Below, piece after piece: positions 9,021-17,012 of a stretch of DNA of 64,000 nucleotides. The notes beneath the pieces were generated by a model, which saw only the letters and a program-made list of their open reading frames with translations, was not told the origin of the DNA and did no database searches. The position numbers and the translations under genes were made by a program. The DNA lies in contig JADQBB010000002.1 in the NCBI GenBank assembly GCA_016903695.1, positions 87,993 to 151,992 on the forward strand, given 5' to 3'. The DNA is from Chlorogloea purpurea SAG 13.99 (lineage in GTDB: Bacteria > Cyanobacteriota > Cyanobacteriia > Cyanobacteriales > Microcystaceae). Position 1 is the stretch's first letter, and every line of letters starts with the position of its first letter.

Positions 9021-10063
9021 CACGCCGGTTAGTATTCCCCTTTGTGGCGATCGTCGGTCAAGAAGAAATGAAACTCGCTTTAATGCTGAATATCATCGAC
9101 CCCAAAATAGGCGGGGTGATGATCATGGGCGATCGAGGTACGGGCAAATCTACCACCATCAGGGCCCTGGCCGACCTATTACCCGATATAGAAGTAGTAG
9201 CCAACGATCCTTTTAATTCAGCCCCCGATGACCCCGAATTAATGAGCGATGAAGTGCGAAGACAGTTAGAAGAAAATATCCCCGTGACCCTCGGCAAGAA
9301 AAAAGTACCGATGGTGGATCTCCCCCTCGGCGCTACCGAAGATCGGGTTTGCGGTACGATCGACATCGAAAAAGCTCTCTCGGAAGGGGTTAAGGCTTTT
9401 GAACCGGGGCTACTGGCGAAAGCCAACCGGGGTATCCTCTACGTGGATGAAGTTAACCTGCTCGATGATCACCTGGTGGACGTATTGCTAGATTCTGCCG
9501 CCTCCGGTTGGAACACTGTGGAAAGGGAAGGTATCTCGATCCGTCACCCGGCCCGATTCGTGCTGGTAGGTTCGGGCAACCCCGAAGAAGGAGAATTACG
9601 CCCCCAATTGCTCGATCGTTTCGGGATGCACGCCGAGATCCACACCGTTAAAGAACCGGCCCTGAGGGTGAAAATAGTGGAACAGCGATCGGAGTTCGAT
9701 CAAAATCCACCGGAATTCTGCACCAGATATGAAGACGAACAGGTTCACTTGCAGGAAAAATTAGTCACAGCCCAAGCACTATTACCGCGAGTAGAGATGG
9801 ATTACGATTCCAGGGTGAAAATATCGCAAGTTTGTTCTGAATTAGACGTGGACGGATTGAGAGGGGACATAGTAACGAACCGGGCGGCTAAAGCTTTAAC
9901 GGCTCTAGAGGGGAGAACTACCGTCACCGTCGATGATATTCGCAGGGTGATTGTGTTGTGCTTACGTCATCGCCTGCGGAAAGATCCATTAGAGTCCATA
10001 GATTCAGGTTACAAAGTACAAAAAGTATTCAATCGAGTTTTTGGTTTAGAATCGGAAACTTAA
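8990..10063 (+). CDS. chlI: ChlI, Mg-chelatase ATPase subunit I
   Basis: AAA+ motor subunit of magnesium chelatase. With ChlD and ChlH it inserts Mg2+ into protoporphyrin IX, the first committed step to chlorophyll. Walker [10 protein letters not shown] (about residues 47-55), the ChlI-specific insertion [20 protein letters not shown], Walker [14 protein letters not shown], and sensor/arginine-finger regions ([20 protein letters not shown]) are all present. Length is 357 residues, typical of cyanobacterial ChlI. chlD and chlH are not nearby. Codons 5-11 pair perfectly with a leader segment (see the inverted repeat entry). The ABC ATPase follows after only 4 bp. Confidence 0.97.
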   Translation: MTVTLQAAPKTRRLVFPFVAIVGQEEMKLALMLNIIDPKIGGVMIMGDRGTGKSTTIRALADLLPDIEVVANDPFNSAPDDPELMSDEVRRQLEENIPVTLGKKKVPMVDLPLGATEDRVCGTIDIEKALSEGVKAFEPGLLAKANRGILYVDEVNLLDDHLVDVLLDSAASGWNTVEREGISIRHPARFVLVGSGNPEEGELRPQLLDRFGMHAEIHTVKEPALRVKIVEQRSEFDQNPPEFCTRYEDEQVHLQEKLVTAQALLPRVEMDYDSRVKISQVCSELDVDGLRGDIVTNRAAKALTALEGRTTVTVDDIRRVIVLCLRHRLRKDPLESIDSGYKVQKVFNRVFGLESET

Positions 10064-10067
10064 CCCC

Positions 10068-10853
10068 ATGGAAGAACCGCTGATCGAACTCAAAGGAGTC
10101 TCGAAGAAGTTTGGCGATAAAGTGATTCTCGATGGTTTAAACCTCTCTATCTACCGGAACCAAGCCCTAGTGATCATCGGCCCTTCGGGAACGGGTAAAT
10201 CCACTGTATTAAGGATCATCGCCGGATTGACCGCCCCCGATGAGGGGGAAATTTACGTGAAAGGTAAATTACGCACCGGATTGGCCGAAGATAATCGGGA
10301 AAGTTTGCGAATCGCCCTCGTCTTCCAACAGTCTGCTTTATTCGATTCGCTCACGGTTGAAGAAAATGTGGGGTTTTCCCTATTCGAGCATTCCCGTCTA
10401 TCTCATAAAAAGATCAAAGAGATCGTCGCCGAAAAGCTGAGATTAGTGGGCTTGGATGACGATATTAGCGAGCGTTATCCGGCTCAACTGTCCGGGGGTA
10501 TGAGAAAGCGGGTGAGTTTCGCCAGGGCTATTATTAATAATCCCGAAAATCCCCAAGAGAACCCGGAAATAATTCTTTATGATGAACCGACCGCTGGTTT
10601 AGATCCGATCGCTTCCACCATTATCGAAGACTTGGTGCGGAAAATTCAAAAAGATTCCGGCACTTGTGCTTCTTATGTGATGGTTTCCCATCAGAGTAGC
10701 ACGATCCGTCGCACCGCAAAACGTATAGTATTTCTATATAAAGGTCAAACACCATGGTCTGGGACAGTCCAAGAAATAGACACCACGGACAACGAAATGA
10801 TCCGACAATTTTTTAGCGGTAGTATAGAAGGGCCGATTAAAGCAACCGATTAA
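10068..10853 (+). CDS. MlaF-like ABC transporter ATP-binding protein
   Basis: ATPase of an Mla/MCE-type lipid transporter. Walker A GPSGTGKST, Q-loop ALVFQQSALFDSLTV, signature LSGGMRKRV and Walker B EIILYDEPTAGLDP are intact. The ALFDSLTVEENV segment is characteristic of the MlaF/YrbF/TGD3 class. In cyanobacteria and plastids this system moves glycerolipids between membranes. The MCE protein follows 36 bp downstream. The MlaE-type permease is not in this window; in cyanobacteria it is commonly encoded elsewhere. It is probably cotranscribed with chlI (4 bp gap), although the functions differ. Confidence 0.92.
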   Translation: MEEPLIELKGVSKKFGDKVILDGLNLSIYRNQALVIIGPSGTGKSTVLRIIAGLTAPDEGEIYVKGKLRTGLAEDNRESLRIALVFQQSALFDSLTVEENVGFSLFEHSRLSHKKIKEIVAEKLRLVGLDDDISERYPAQLSGGMRKRVSFARAIINNPENPQENPEIILYDEPTAGLDPIASTIIEDLVRKIQKDSGTCASYVMVSHQSSTIRRTAKRIVFLYKGQTPWSGTVQEIDTTDNEMIRQFFSGSIEGPIKATD

Positions 10854-10889
10854 GGATAATTGATCAGTAAGGTGGAGTGAGTAAAAACT

Positions 10890-12182
10890 ATGCTGGGGTC
10901 GCGTGCAGTTCGTGAGGGTACTTTAGGATTATTCGCTCTCTTGGGCCTGATGATCTTCGCCGCTGGAACAATTTGGCTCAAAGGTGGTGGACTCGGCCAG
11001 GGAGGCTATGAATTCACGGTGGAATTTCCCGATGTGGGTGGCGTACAAGTGGGTGCGCCCGTACGTTTCCGCGGTGTGAACGTGGGTAGGGTAGCTGCTT
11101 TTAAAGCCACCAGTAATAAAGTTGAAGCCGTGATCAGCATCGCCAAGAGCGATTTGCGTCTGCCCGCTCAGGTGAACATTCAAACCAATCGCTCGGGCTT
11201 GATCGGTGAAGCCGCCATCGAAATAAGTCCCCTCACAACTCTATCGAGCGAAGAGAGCAATATAGAACCCCTGGGTAAAAACTGCGACCCCAAGATCATC
11301 ATCTGTAATAACGATCGCCTAGAAGGAATGGCGGGAGACCAGTTGTTAGCGACCATGAGCCGTCTCGCCGAGGCTTATAGCGAACCGGAATTCGTTGACA
11401 ATTTAAAACTGGCTACTAAAAACACCGCCCGCGCGGCCGATCGAGTGGGTCGATTGGCGGACGATACGGGCGTTATTTTACAGACGACCCAGAAGGACAT
11501 CCGCGGGTTAACGCGGAACTTCAGCCGAACCAGTGAGGCTATTACCCGAACCGCTAATAACGCTTCCGGTTTGGTGACTAATCTGGATTCAACCCTGACC
11601 GGCAATAAAGCGAAGATCGAGCGCACTTTCGACCAAACTAGTGAGTTAGTCGCTAATTTGAACGCTCTGGTCAAGAATAATCGAGATCGTTTAGACAATA
11701 CCCTAGCTAATATCGATCGCACTTCGGGAGATCTGGGCATATTATCGACTAATTTAAATCGCACGATCGCCAAAATTAATACTAGTTTGGATAACGTTGA
11801 TACCAAAAATATCAGTCAAAATCTAGAAACAGTTCTCTCTAACGCAGCGGCAATTACCTCGAGTTTGCGTTCTGTCACCAACAATCTTAACGATCCTGCG
11901 ACTATTGTCACTTTGCAAAAAACTTTAGACTCAGCCAGAGTTACTTTTGAAAATACTCAAAAAATCACTTCCGATGTGGATCAATTATTAGGAGATCCCA
12001 AAACTAGACAAAATTTGCAACGATTGATTAATGGACTGGGTAACTTGGTTTCCTCCGGCGAACAGTTACAGGAGGAATTACGCACCGCCTACGCCCTACA
12101 AACGGTAAGTCAGCAACTAGCTAGTACCCCGACAGTGCAACCACCCCGCCCCCTCAACCCAACAGAAAAGGAGAATAGATGA
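10890..12182 (+). CDS. MlaD/MCE-domain lipid transport protein
   Basis: A 430-residue protein with one N-terminal transmembrane helix (about 12-30, GLFALLGLMIFAAGTIWL), an MCE domain (about residues 40-115; FPDVGGVQVGAPVRFRGVNVGRVAA ... TNRSGLIGEAAIEI), and a long alpha-helical C-terminal region (about 150-400). That region is rich in N/T/L heptads such as NLDSTLTGNKAKIERTFDQT, probably a coiled-coil tunnel or barrel. It is the periplasmic substrate channel working with the preceding ATPase, homologous to MlaD, Ycf22 and TGD2. Start ATG 10890. Its last codons overlap wecB by 4 bp. Confidence 0.9.
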   Translation: MLGSRAVREGTLGLFALLGLMIFAAGTIWLKGGGLGQGGYEFTVEFPDVGGVQVGAPVRFRGVNVGRVAAFKATSNKVEAVISIAKSDLRLPAQVNIQTNRSGLIGEAAIEISPLTTLSSEESNIEPLGKNCDPKIIICNNDRLEGMAGDQLLATMSRLAEAYSEPEFVDNLKLATKNTARAADRVGRLADDTGVILQTTQKDIRGLTRNFSRTSEAITRTANNASGLVTNLDSTLTGNKAKIERTFDQTSELVANLNALVKNNRDRLDNTLANIDRTSGDLGILSTNLNRTIAKINTSLDNVDTKNISQNLETVLSNAAAITSSLRSVTNNLNDPATIVTLQKTLDSARVTFENTQKITSDVDQLLGDPKTRQNLQRLINGLGNLVSSGEQLQEELRTAYALQTVSQQLASTPTVQPPRPLNPTEKENR

Positions 12183-13294
12183 CATACTCTATCTGTATCA
12201 CTCTCGGTACACGCCCGGAAGCGATTAAATTAGCTCCGGTGATCCAACATTTCCAGAAGTTCAGCGGGTTTAAAACCCGCGTTATCCTGACGGGACAACA
12301 TCGGGAAATGGTACAACAGGTAATGAATCTGTTCGCTATCGAGGCGGATGAAGATTTAGACATCATGCAACCCCATCAATCTCTAACGGATATTACCTGT
12401 AGGAGTCTGTACGGCTTACAAAAGATTTTCAGCAAATTAGCGCCTGATTTAGTTATCGTTCAGGGTGACACCACCACGGCTTTCGCGGCGGCGCTGGCGG
12501 CATTTTATCAACAGATAGCGATCGCTCACGTCGAAGCGGGTTTACGCACGAACGAGCTATACAATCCCTACCCAGAGGAAGCTAATCGCCGTCTCATCTC
12601 TCAATTGGGTCAGTTACACTTCGCCCCCACTCCTCTCGCGGTGGCTAATCTGGAAAAATCGGGCGTTACCGGGCAGATACACCATACCGGTAACACGGTG
12701 ATCGATGCTTTACTGACGGTGGCGGGTCAGAATCCCCGGTGTGATATTCCTGGATTGGATTGGCAGAAATATCGGGTTTTATTAGCTACCGTACATCGCC
12801 GGGAAAACTGGGGCGCTCCTTTACAGGATATTATTAAAGGCTGGGGCGATGTACTCCAAAAGTACCCTGATACGGCTTTATTACTGCCCCTCCATCGTAA
12901 TCCTACGGTTCGCGAGCCGATACAGTCGGCTTTAGGAGATCATCCCAGGGTGTTCCTGACCGAGCCTTTAGATTATGGGGAATTGGTGGGGGCGATCGCT
13001 CGATCTTATTTACTGTTAACCGATTCGGGGGGTATACAGGAAGAGGCACCGAGTCTCGGTAAGCCGGTTTTAGTGTTGCGGGAAACCACCGAGCGCCCGG
13101 AGGCGGTATCGGCGGGCACGGCTAAACTGATCGGCACCGACCCGGCACAAATTCTACAGGAGACGGGAAGATTATTGGGCGATAGGTCGGCTTACGAGAG
13201 TATGGCTAACGCTATCAACCCTTTCGGTGATGGTAAAGCTTCCGAGAGAATCGTCAATATATGTTTTGATTATCTACAGAAAAGAAGCGGGTAG
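12179..13294 (+). CDS. wecB: WecB, UDP-N-acetylglucosamine 2-epimerase
   Basis: Interconverts UDP-GlcNAc and UDP-ManNAc for surface polysaccharide precursors. GT-B fold with family motifs: TLGTRPEAIKLAPVIQ at the N-terminus, HVEAGLRTNELYNPYPEE, LLATVHRRENWG, and the UDP-binding TDSGGIQEEAPSLGKPVLVLRETTERPEA. Length 371 residues, non-hydrolysing type. The start overlaps the MCE gene stop (ATGA), indicating translational coupling. The 3' end overlaps the convergent kinase gene by 21 bp. Confidence 0.95.
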   Translation: MTYSICITLGTRPEAIKLAPVIQHFQKFSGFKTRVILTGQHREMVQQVMNLFAIEADEDLDIMQPHQSLTDITCRSLYGLQKIFSKLAPDLVIVQGDTTTAFAAALAAFYQQIAIAHVEAGLRTNELYNPYPEEANRRLISQLGQLHFAPTPLAVANLEKSGVTGQIHHTGNTVIDALLTVAGQNPRCDIPGLDWQKYRVLLATVHRRENWGAPLQDIIKGWGDVLQKYPDTALLLPLHRNPTVREPIQSALGDHPRVFLTEPLDYGELVGAIARSYLLLTDSGGIQEEAPSLGKPVLVLRETTERPEAVSAGTAKLIGTDPAQILQETGRLLGDRSAYESMANAINPFGDGKASERIVNICFDYLQKRSG

Positions 13295-14407
13295 ACGGAT
13301 GGAGAAAATACTACCTACATCGAGTTGCGAGGTGACGAAGATCGAGCCGTGATGGGCTTCGAGAATACGGCGGGAGAGGTACAGTCCCAAACCGCTGGTA
13401 GAGCGGCGATGATTGCCGTAGCGGAATCGCTCGAATAACTGAGGTTGATCTTCCGGGGCGATACCCGCTCCCGTGTCTTCTACTTCCACGGTGACGTAAG
13501 GGTTGCTTTTTTCGGCGGGAAGCAGGCGGATGATAATTTTGCCTTCGTCGGTGAATTTGAGGGCGTTGCTGATGAGATTGATCATCACCCGCCTTAACTC
13601 TAAACGATCGCCAACGACTTGTAAAACTGCGCCATTTTCAGTTTCTACAAAAATTTTTAAAAACTTTTCTTCCGCTAGAGGGTTTAATTCCTGTACCACT
13701 TCCTCGATGATTTGTTTTAAATCCAGATTGGTAAAGTTTAATCTTTTCGCTCCCGCTTCATGGCAATAAACTTCTAGGAGGTTGTTGACCATTTCCAGCA
13801 GGTTCTTATTATTACGGATGATAATGTCTATGGCTTTATCCATATCCTGGGGCACTTGCCCGTAAACCCCCTCTTGAAATAGCCCTAACATCCGGTTGGC
13901 AGCTACCAGGGGAGTCCGCAGGTCATGGGTCATCCTAGAAACGAAATCTTCCCGCTGCTTGGCTAATTCTTCTTTTTGTTGGTAAGCGATCGCCGCTTCT
14001 TTTTCCGCCTGATAAACCCGGATAGCGTTGTGTAGGGCTTGAGCTAGACGAGCGGGGGAGATGCGGAATTTAGAAAGATAATCCGACGCACCGGCTTTCA
14101 TCAATTCCACCGCTATTTGTTCGTCTCCTTGACCCGTGAGGGCGATCAAGGGTATCTTAATGCCGTTTTCCCGTAATTCTCGCACCAAGGCCAAACCGTC
14201 TTTATCCGGTAGACGATAATCGACAAAAGCACAGTCAAATTCTCCTTTTTGTAATTGTGTGAAGGCGGATTCGGCGGTTTCCGCTTCTGCCAATTCCAAG
14301 TTAAGGCCCGATGTTTTCAGCGCACGACGTACCGCCATACGATCGACTTCATCATCGTCTACTATAAGGATCTTTAAAATTTCGTTTTCTTCCATAATTG
14401 GGATCAA
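13274..14407 (-). CDS. Response-regulator/histidine-kinase fusion (REC-HisKA-HATPase)
   Basis: A soluble 377-residue protein. An N-terminal receiver (about 8-125) has the phosphoacceptor Asp in FDCAFVDYRLPDKDG and Lys in LSKF. A short helix linker precedes HisKA with the phosphorylatable His in MTHDLRTPLVAANRM, then HATPase_c with N box NLISNALKF, G1 VEDTGAGIAPED and G2 SGLGLYLSRRILEAHHG. It likely receives phosphate at its REC domain from a neighbouring kinase and relays or modulates it. Its start overlaps the preceding response regulator by 4 bp, so the two are translationally coupled. No membrane segment. Confidence 0.92.
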   Translation of the reverse strand: MIPIMEENEILKILIVDDDEVDRMAVRRALKTSGLNLELAEAETAESAFTQLQKGEFDCAFVDYRLPDKDGLALVRELRENGIKIPLIALTGQGDEQIAVELMKAGASDYLSKFRISPARLAQALHNAIRVYQAEKEAAIAYQQKEELAKQREDFVSRMTHDLRTPLVAANRMLGLFQEGVYGQVPQDMDKAIDIIIRNNKNLLEMVNNLLEVYCHEAGAKRLNFTNLDLKQIIEEVVQELNPLAEEKFLKIFVETENGAVLQVVGDRLELRRVMINLISNALKFTDEGKIIIRLLPAEKSNPYVTVEVEDTGAGIAPEDQPQLFERFRYGNHRRSTSGLGLYLSRRILEAHHGSIFVTSQLDVGSIFSIRLPASFL

Positions 14408-14835
14408 GGCATCTCACATAATGTCCAATATCTATTCAGGGTCGCCATTGTTTCGACGAAATTGCTAAAAGTCACTGGTTTAAGGATATAACCGGCAATA
14501 TTTAACTGATAAGCTTCTAAACGGTCTTGATCTTGGTTAGAAGTGGTCAAAATCACCACTGGTATACTTTTCAATACGGGGTCTTGTCTCAGGGTTTGTA
14601 AAAATTCGATCCCGCCCATTTTCGGCATATTTAAATCTAGTAAAATTAACAATTGTTGGGGGGAAACACTCGACGGGCTTCCCGACTCATCTCGTAACAT
14701 ATTCAGGGCCTCCAATCCATTAGAAGCCACATGAAGGGGGTTCAAGATATTATTTTTCTTAAAAGCCCGCTTTACATTCATAACGTCCACTTCATCGTCT
14801 TCTATCAAAAGAATATTAATAATTTTGTCCTCCAT
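14404..14835 (-). CDS. Single-domain response regulator, Rcp1-like
   Basis: A 143-residue stand-alone receiver. Acidic pocket LLIEDDEVDVMNVKRAF, phosphoacceptor in LLILLDLNMPKMGGIEFL, Thr/Ser in VVILTTSNQDQD and Lys in GYILKPVTF. The insertion between strand 4 and helix 4 (TSNQDQDRLEAYQLN) is characteristic of response regulators paired with phytochrome-type kinases such as Cph1/Rcp1. It is likely the partner of one or both upstream kinases, whose HisKA domains have the phytochrome-like HDLKAPLRAI sequence. There is no output domain. Confidence 0.92.
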   Translation of the reverse strand: MEDKIINILLIEDDEVDVMNVKRAFKKNNILNPLHVASNGLEALNMLRDESGSPSSVSPQQLLILLDLNMPKMGGIEFLQTLRQDPVLKSIPVVILTTSNQDQDRLEAYQLNIAGYILKPVTFSNFVETMATLNRYWTLCEMP

Positions 14836-14965
14836 GTTTTGCTGAACACTAAAGGTTGCTGGTTTTAGACATCTTTATTATAGATTATAAGTTAGTTATG
14901 AAAAAATGTTAACTCAATCGAAAGAAATAGTTAATGTGGGCGATAAATATAGCTTTTTATATATA

Positions 14966-16786
14966 TTAACTTTTAGGCCATGTGAAGTGAAAAGTAGAGC
15001 CAAGATGTTCTTCTGATTCCAGCCAAATTTTGCCCCCTTCCGTTTCTAATATTTTTTTTGCCAAGGACAAACCTATGCCGGTATTTTCCTTGGTATCGCG
15101 GGGTAGAAGAGTTTGGAAAATAACAAAAACTCTCTCGTGATAGGCGGGGGCGATGCCGGGGCCATCATCGATAACTTGAAAGTGATAAAACAGATCCTCT
15201 TCTCGCACGAGAATTTGTATATGTCCCCGTCCGGTGTCGTGATGTCTGATGGCATTACTTAACAGGTGAGTGAAAACTTCTGATAACAATTTTTTCTTAG
15301 TTTTAAAAACTGGCATTTTCTCACCGATTTCGATGATAAATTCGCTATGGGGATCGAGAGAGGCAATAACTTCTCCTAATAATTCTCTGACATCGACCAA
15401 CTCTTTGCGTGTTTCTATGCGTCCGATGCGGGAATAAGCTAAAAGACCATTGATCAATCTTTCTAGCCGATGAACTCGACCTCTGAGTAATTCCATCTGA
15501 CGGTTATTTTCTTCGCTGAGTTTATCTTTCAAGTCTTCTTCGATCCATTCAGAAAGGCTGGCTATAGCCCGCAGAGGTGCTTTCAAATCGTGAGAGGCTA
15601 CATAAACGAATTTATCTAATTCTTGATTTTGTTTTTCCAATTGGATATTGGTAGCGGTTAATGTGGCACTGAGTCGAGCCAGTTCATCGGCTCTATTGGT
15701 TAGCTTGGCCTTAGCTTCTTCTGCTTCTGATATGTCCCGTATGATGACTATAAATAAGGGATTTAAAGGAATTTCACTCAAAGATATTTCCAAGGGGAAA
15801 CATTCCCCCGATCGACGATAACCCAAGGTTTGCCAAGGTTTATCTAATTGCCGGAGATGGTGGGTTAAAAATTGTAATTTATCGTTCTTTTCCTGATCTG
15901 TTAAACAAGGGTCGCTTAATAAGAAACTTAAATTTTTACCAATAATTTCCTCGGGTTTATAGCCAAAAATTTTCGTGGCGGCACAGTTAAAAGTTTCTAT
16001 GACACCGTGGCAGTTAAGGGTGATCACCCCGTCTACTACATTTTTAGTGATGGTATCGATTAAAGATTTACTTTCTGATAATTGCTTTTCTCTCTCGGCT
16101 AGTTCCGTATTAATTTTACTGAATAAATATACGGCGGCCAGATAAGCGAAGCTACTAACTAAAGCTGTTAGCCATTGTAGGAAAGATGTTAATTCTATCA
16201 ATTGAGCGAGATGAGATTTTTGTTTATCTAGTAGTTGCTGTTCTACTTGCTGTAAATTTCCTATTTCGGTGCGGAGCGTATCCATTGTCTGTTTACCCTG
16301 CTTCAGCATCGATATATTTTTGTCAGAAACGCTGTTTTTATTAATGGTTGAATTATTAATTTCTAATAGTCGAGCTTCTAAAATTCGAGTTAAATTGGTA
16401 ATCAACAGCTCGATTTTATCTAATTGTAGTGATTGCTCTGGATCATTTCTAACTAATTTATCCAGAGCGCCGAGATTATTAGAAAGATGGGATTTAGCCT
16501 TTTTATAAGGATATAAAAAAACAGTTTGTCTGCTGAGATCGTAGCCGCGAATACCGGTTTCGGCGTTCACTAAAGTTGTGAGTAGTTTATTACTTTCTAA
16601 AATAACTTCTTTGGTGTGGTCGATGCGTTGTCTGACTTCGATATTGACCTGGCGTGACCAGACCCAAGAACCGATCATCGCCCCCATACACAGGGCCGGT
16701 ATGGCGATAACGATCGCACCCCGATAACTAATAGGCAATCTCGACCAACTATTATTCACTCTCCTAAAAAATAAAAAGTTTTTCAT
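14966..16786 (-). CDS. Membrane histidine kinase: CHASE3-PAS-HisKA-HATPase
   Basis: A 606-residue sensor kinase. The first transmembrane helix (about 20-45) and a second one (about 200-222) bracket a CHASE3 periplasmic domain with the marker VNAETGIRGYDLSRQTVFLYPY. A cytoplasmic PAS domain follows (about 240-355, VVDGVITLNCHGVIETFN ... IGKNLSFLL), then a coiled coil and HisKA with His in VASHDLKAPLRAIASLSEW. HATPase_c carries LSNAIRHHD and DDGPGIAPAYHERVF. The kinase core is closely similar to that of the neighbouring 954-residue kinase, so the pair probably arose by duplication of the catalytic half. Ligand unknown. Confidence 0.9.
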   Translation of the reverse strand: MKNFLFFRRVNNSWSRLPISYRGAIVIAIPALCMGAMIGSWVWSRQVNIEVRQRIDHTKEVILESNKLLTTLVNAETGIRGYDLSRQTVFLYPYKKAKSHLSNNLGALDKLVRNDPEQSLQLDKIELLITNLTRILEARLLEINNSTINKNSVSDKNISMLKQGKQTMDTLRTEIGNLQQVEQQLLDKQKSHLAQLIELTSFLQWLTALVSSFAYLAAVYLFSKINTELAEREKQLSESKSLIDTITKNVVDGVITLNCHGVIETFNCAATKIFGYKPEEIIGKNLSFLLSDPCLTDQEKNDKLQFLTHHLRQLDKPWQTLGYRRSGECFPLEISLSEIPLNPLFIVIIRDISEAEEAKAKLTNRADELARLSATLTATNIQLEKQNQELDKFVYVASHDLKAPLRAIASLSEWIEEDLKDKLSEENNRQMELLRGRVHRLERLINGLLAYSRIGRIETRKELVDVRELLGEVIASLDPHSEFIIEIGEKMPVFKTKKKLLSEVFTHLLSNAIRHHDTGRGHIQILVREEDLFYHFQVIDDGPGIAPAYHERVFVIFQTLLPRDTKENTGIGLSLAKKILETEGGKIWLESEEHLGSTFHFTWPKS

Positions 16787-16930
16787 CGCCTATCAATTTA
16801 AGAAACCCTCACAATTTTTGCTACTCTACTCTATTGTAAAAGTATATACATAGGAACTTAAATCATCAAACCTTTACAGGTCAAGGTATAGAGCCGATTA
16901 ATATTTCTTCCGACAGAAATTTAAATAAAG

Positions 16931-17012
16931 GTTTAATCTTCCTCCTGACGCGGATTTTTAGGCCAGGTGAAGTTTAATCTTCCTCCTGACGCGGATTTTT
17001 AGGCCAGGTGAA
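16931..17012. repeat. 41-bp tandem duplication over the kinase stop codon
   Basis: Two identical 41-bp copies lie back to back (16931-16971 and 16972-17012). The right-hand copy contains the last codons and stop of the 954-residue kinase (stop at 16974-16976). The left-hand copy is beyond the stop and non-coding. Perfect identity suggests a recent slippage or unequal-crossover event, or an assembly artefact. Confidence 0.9.
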
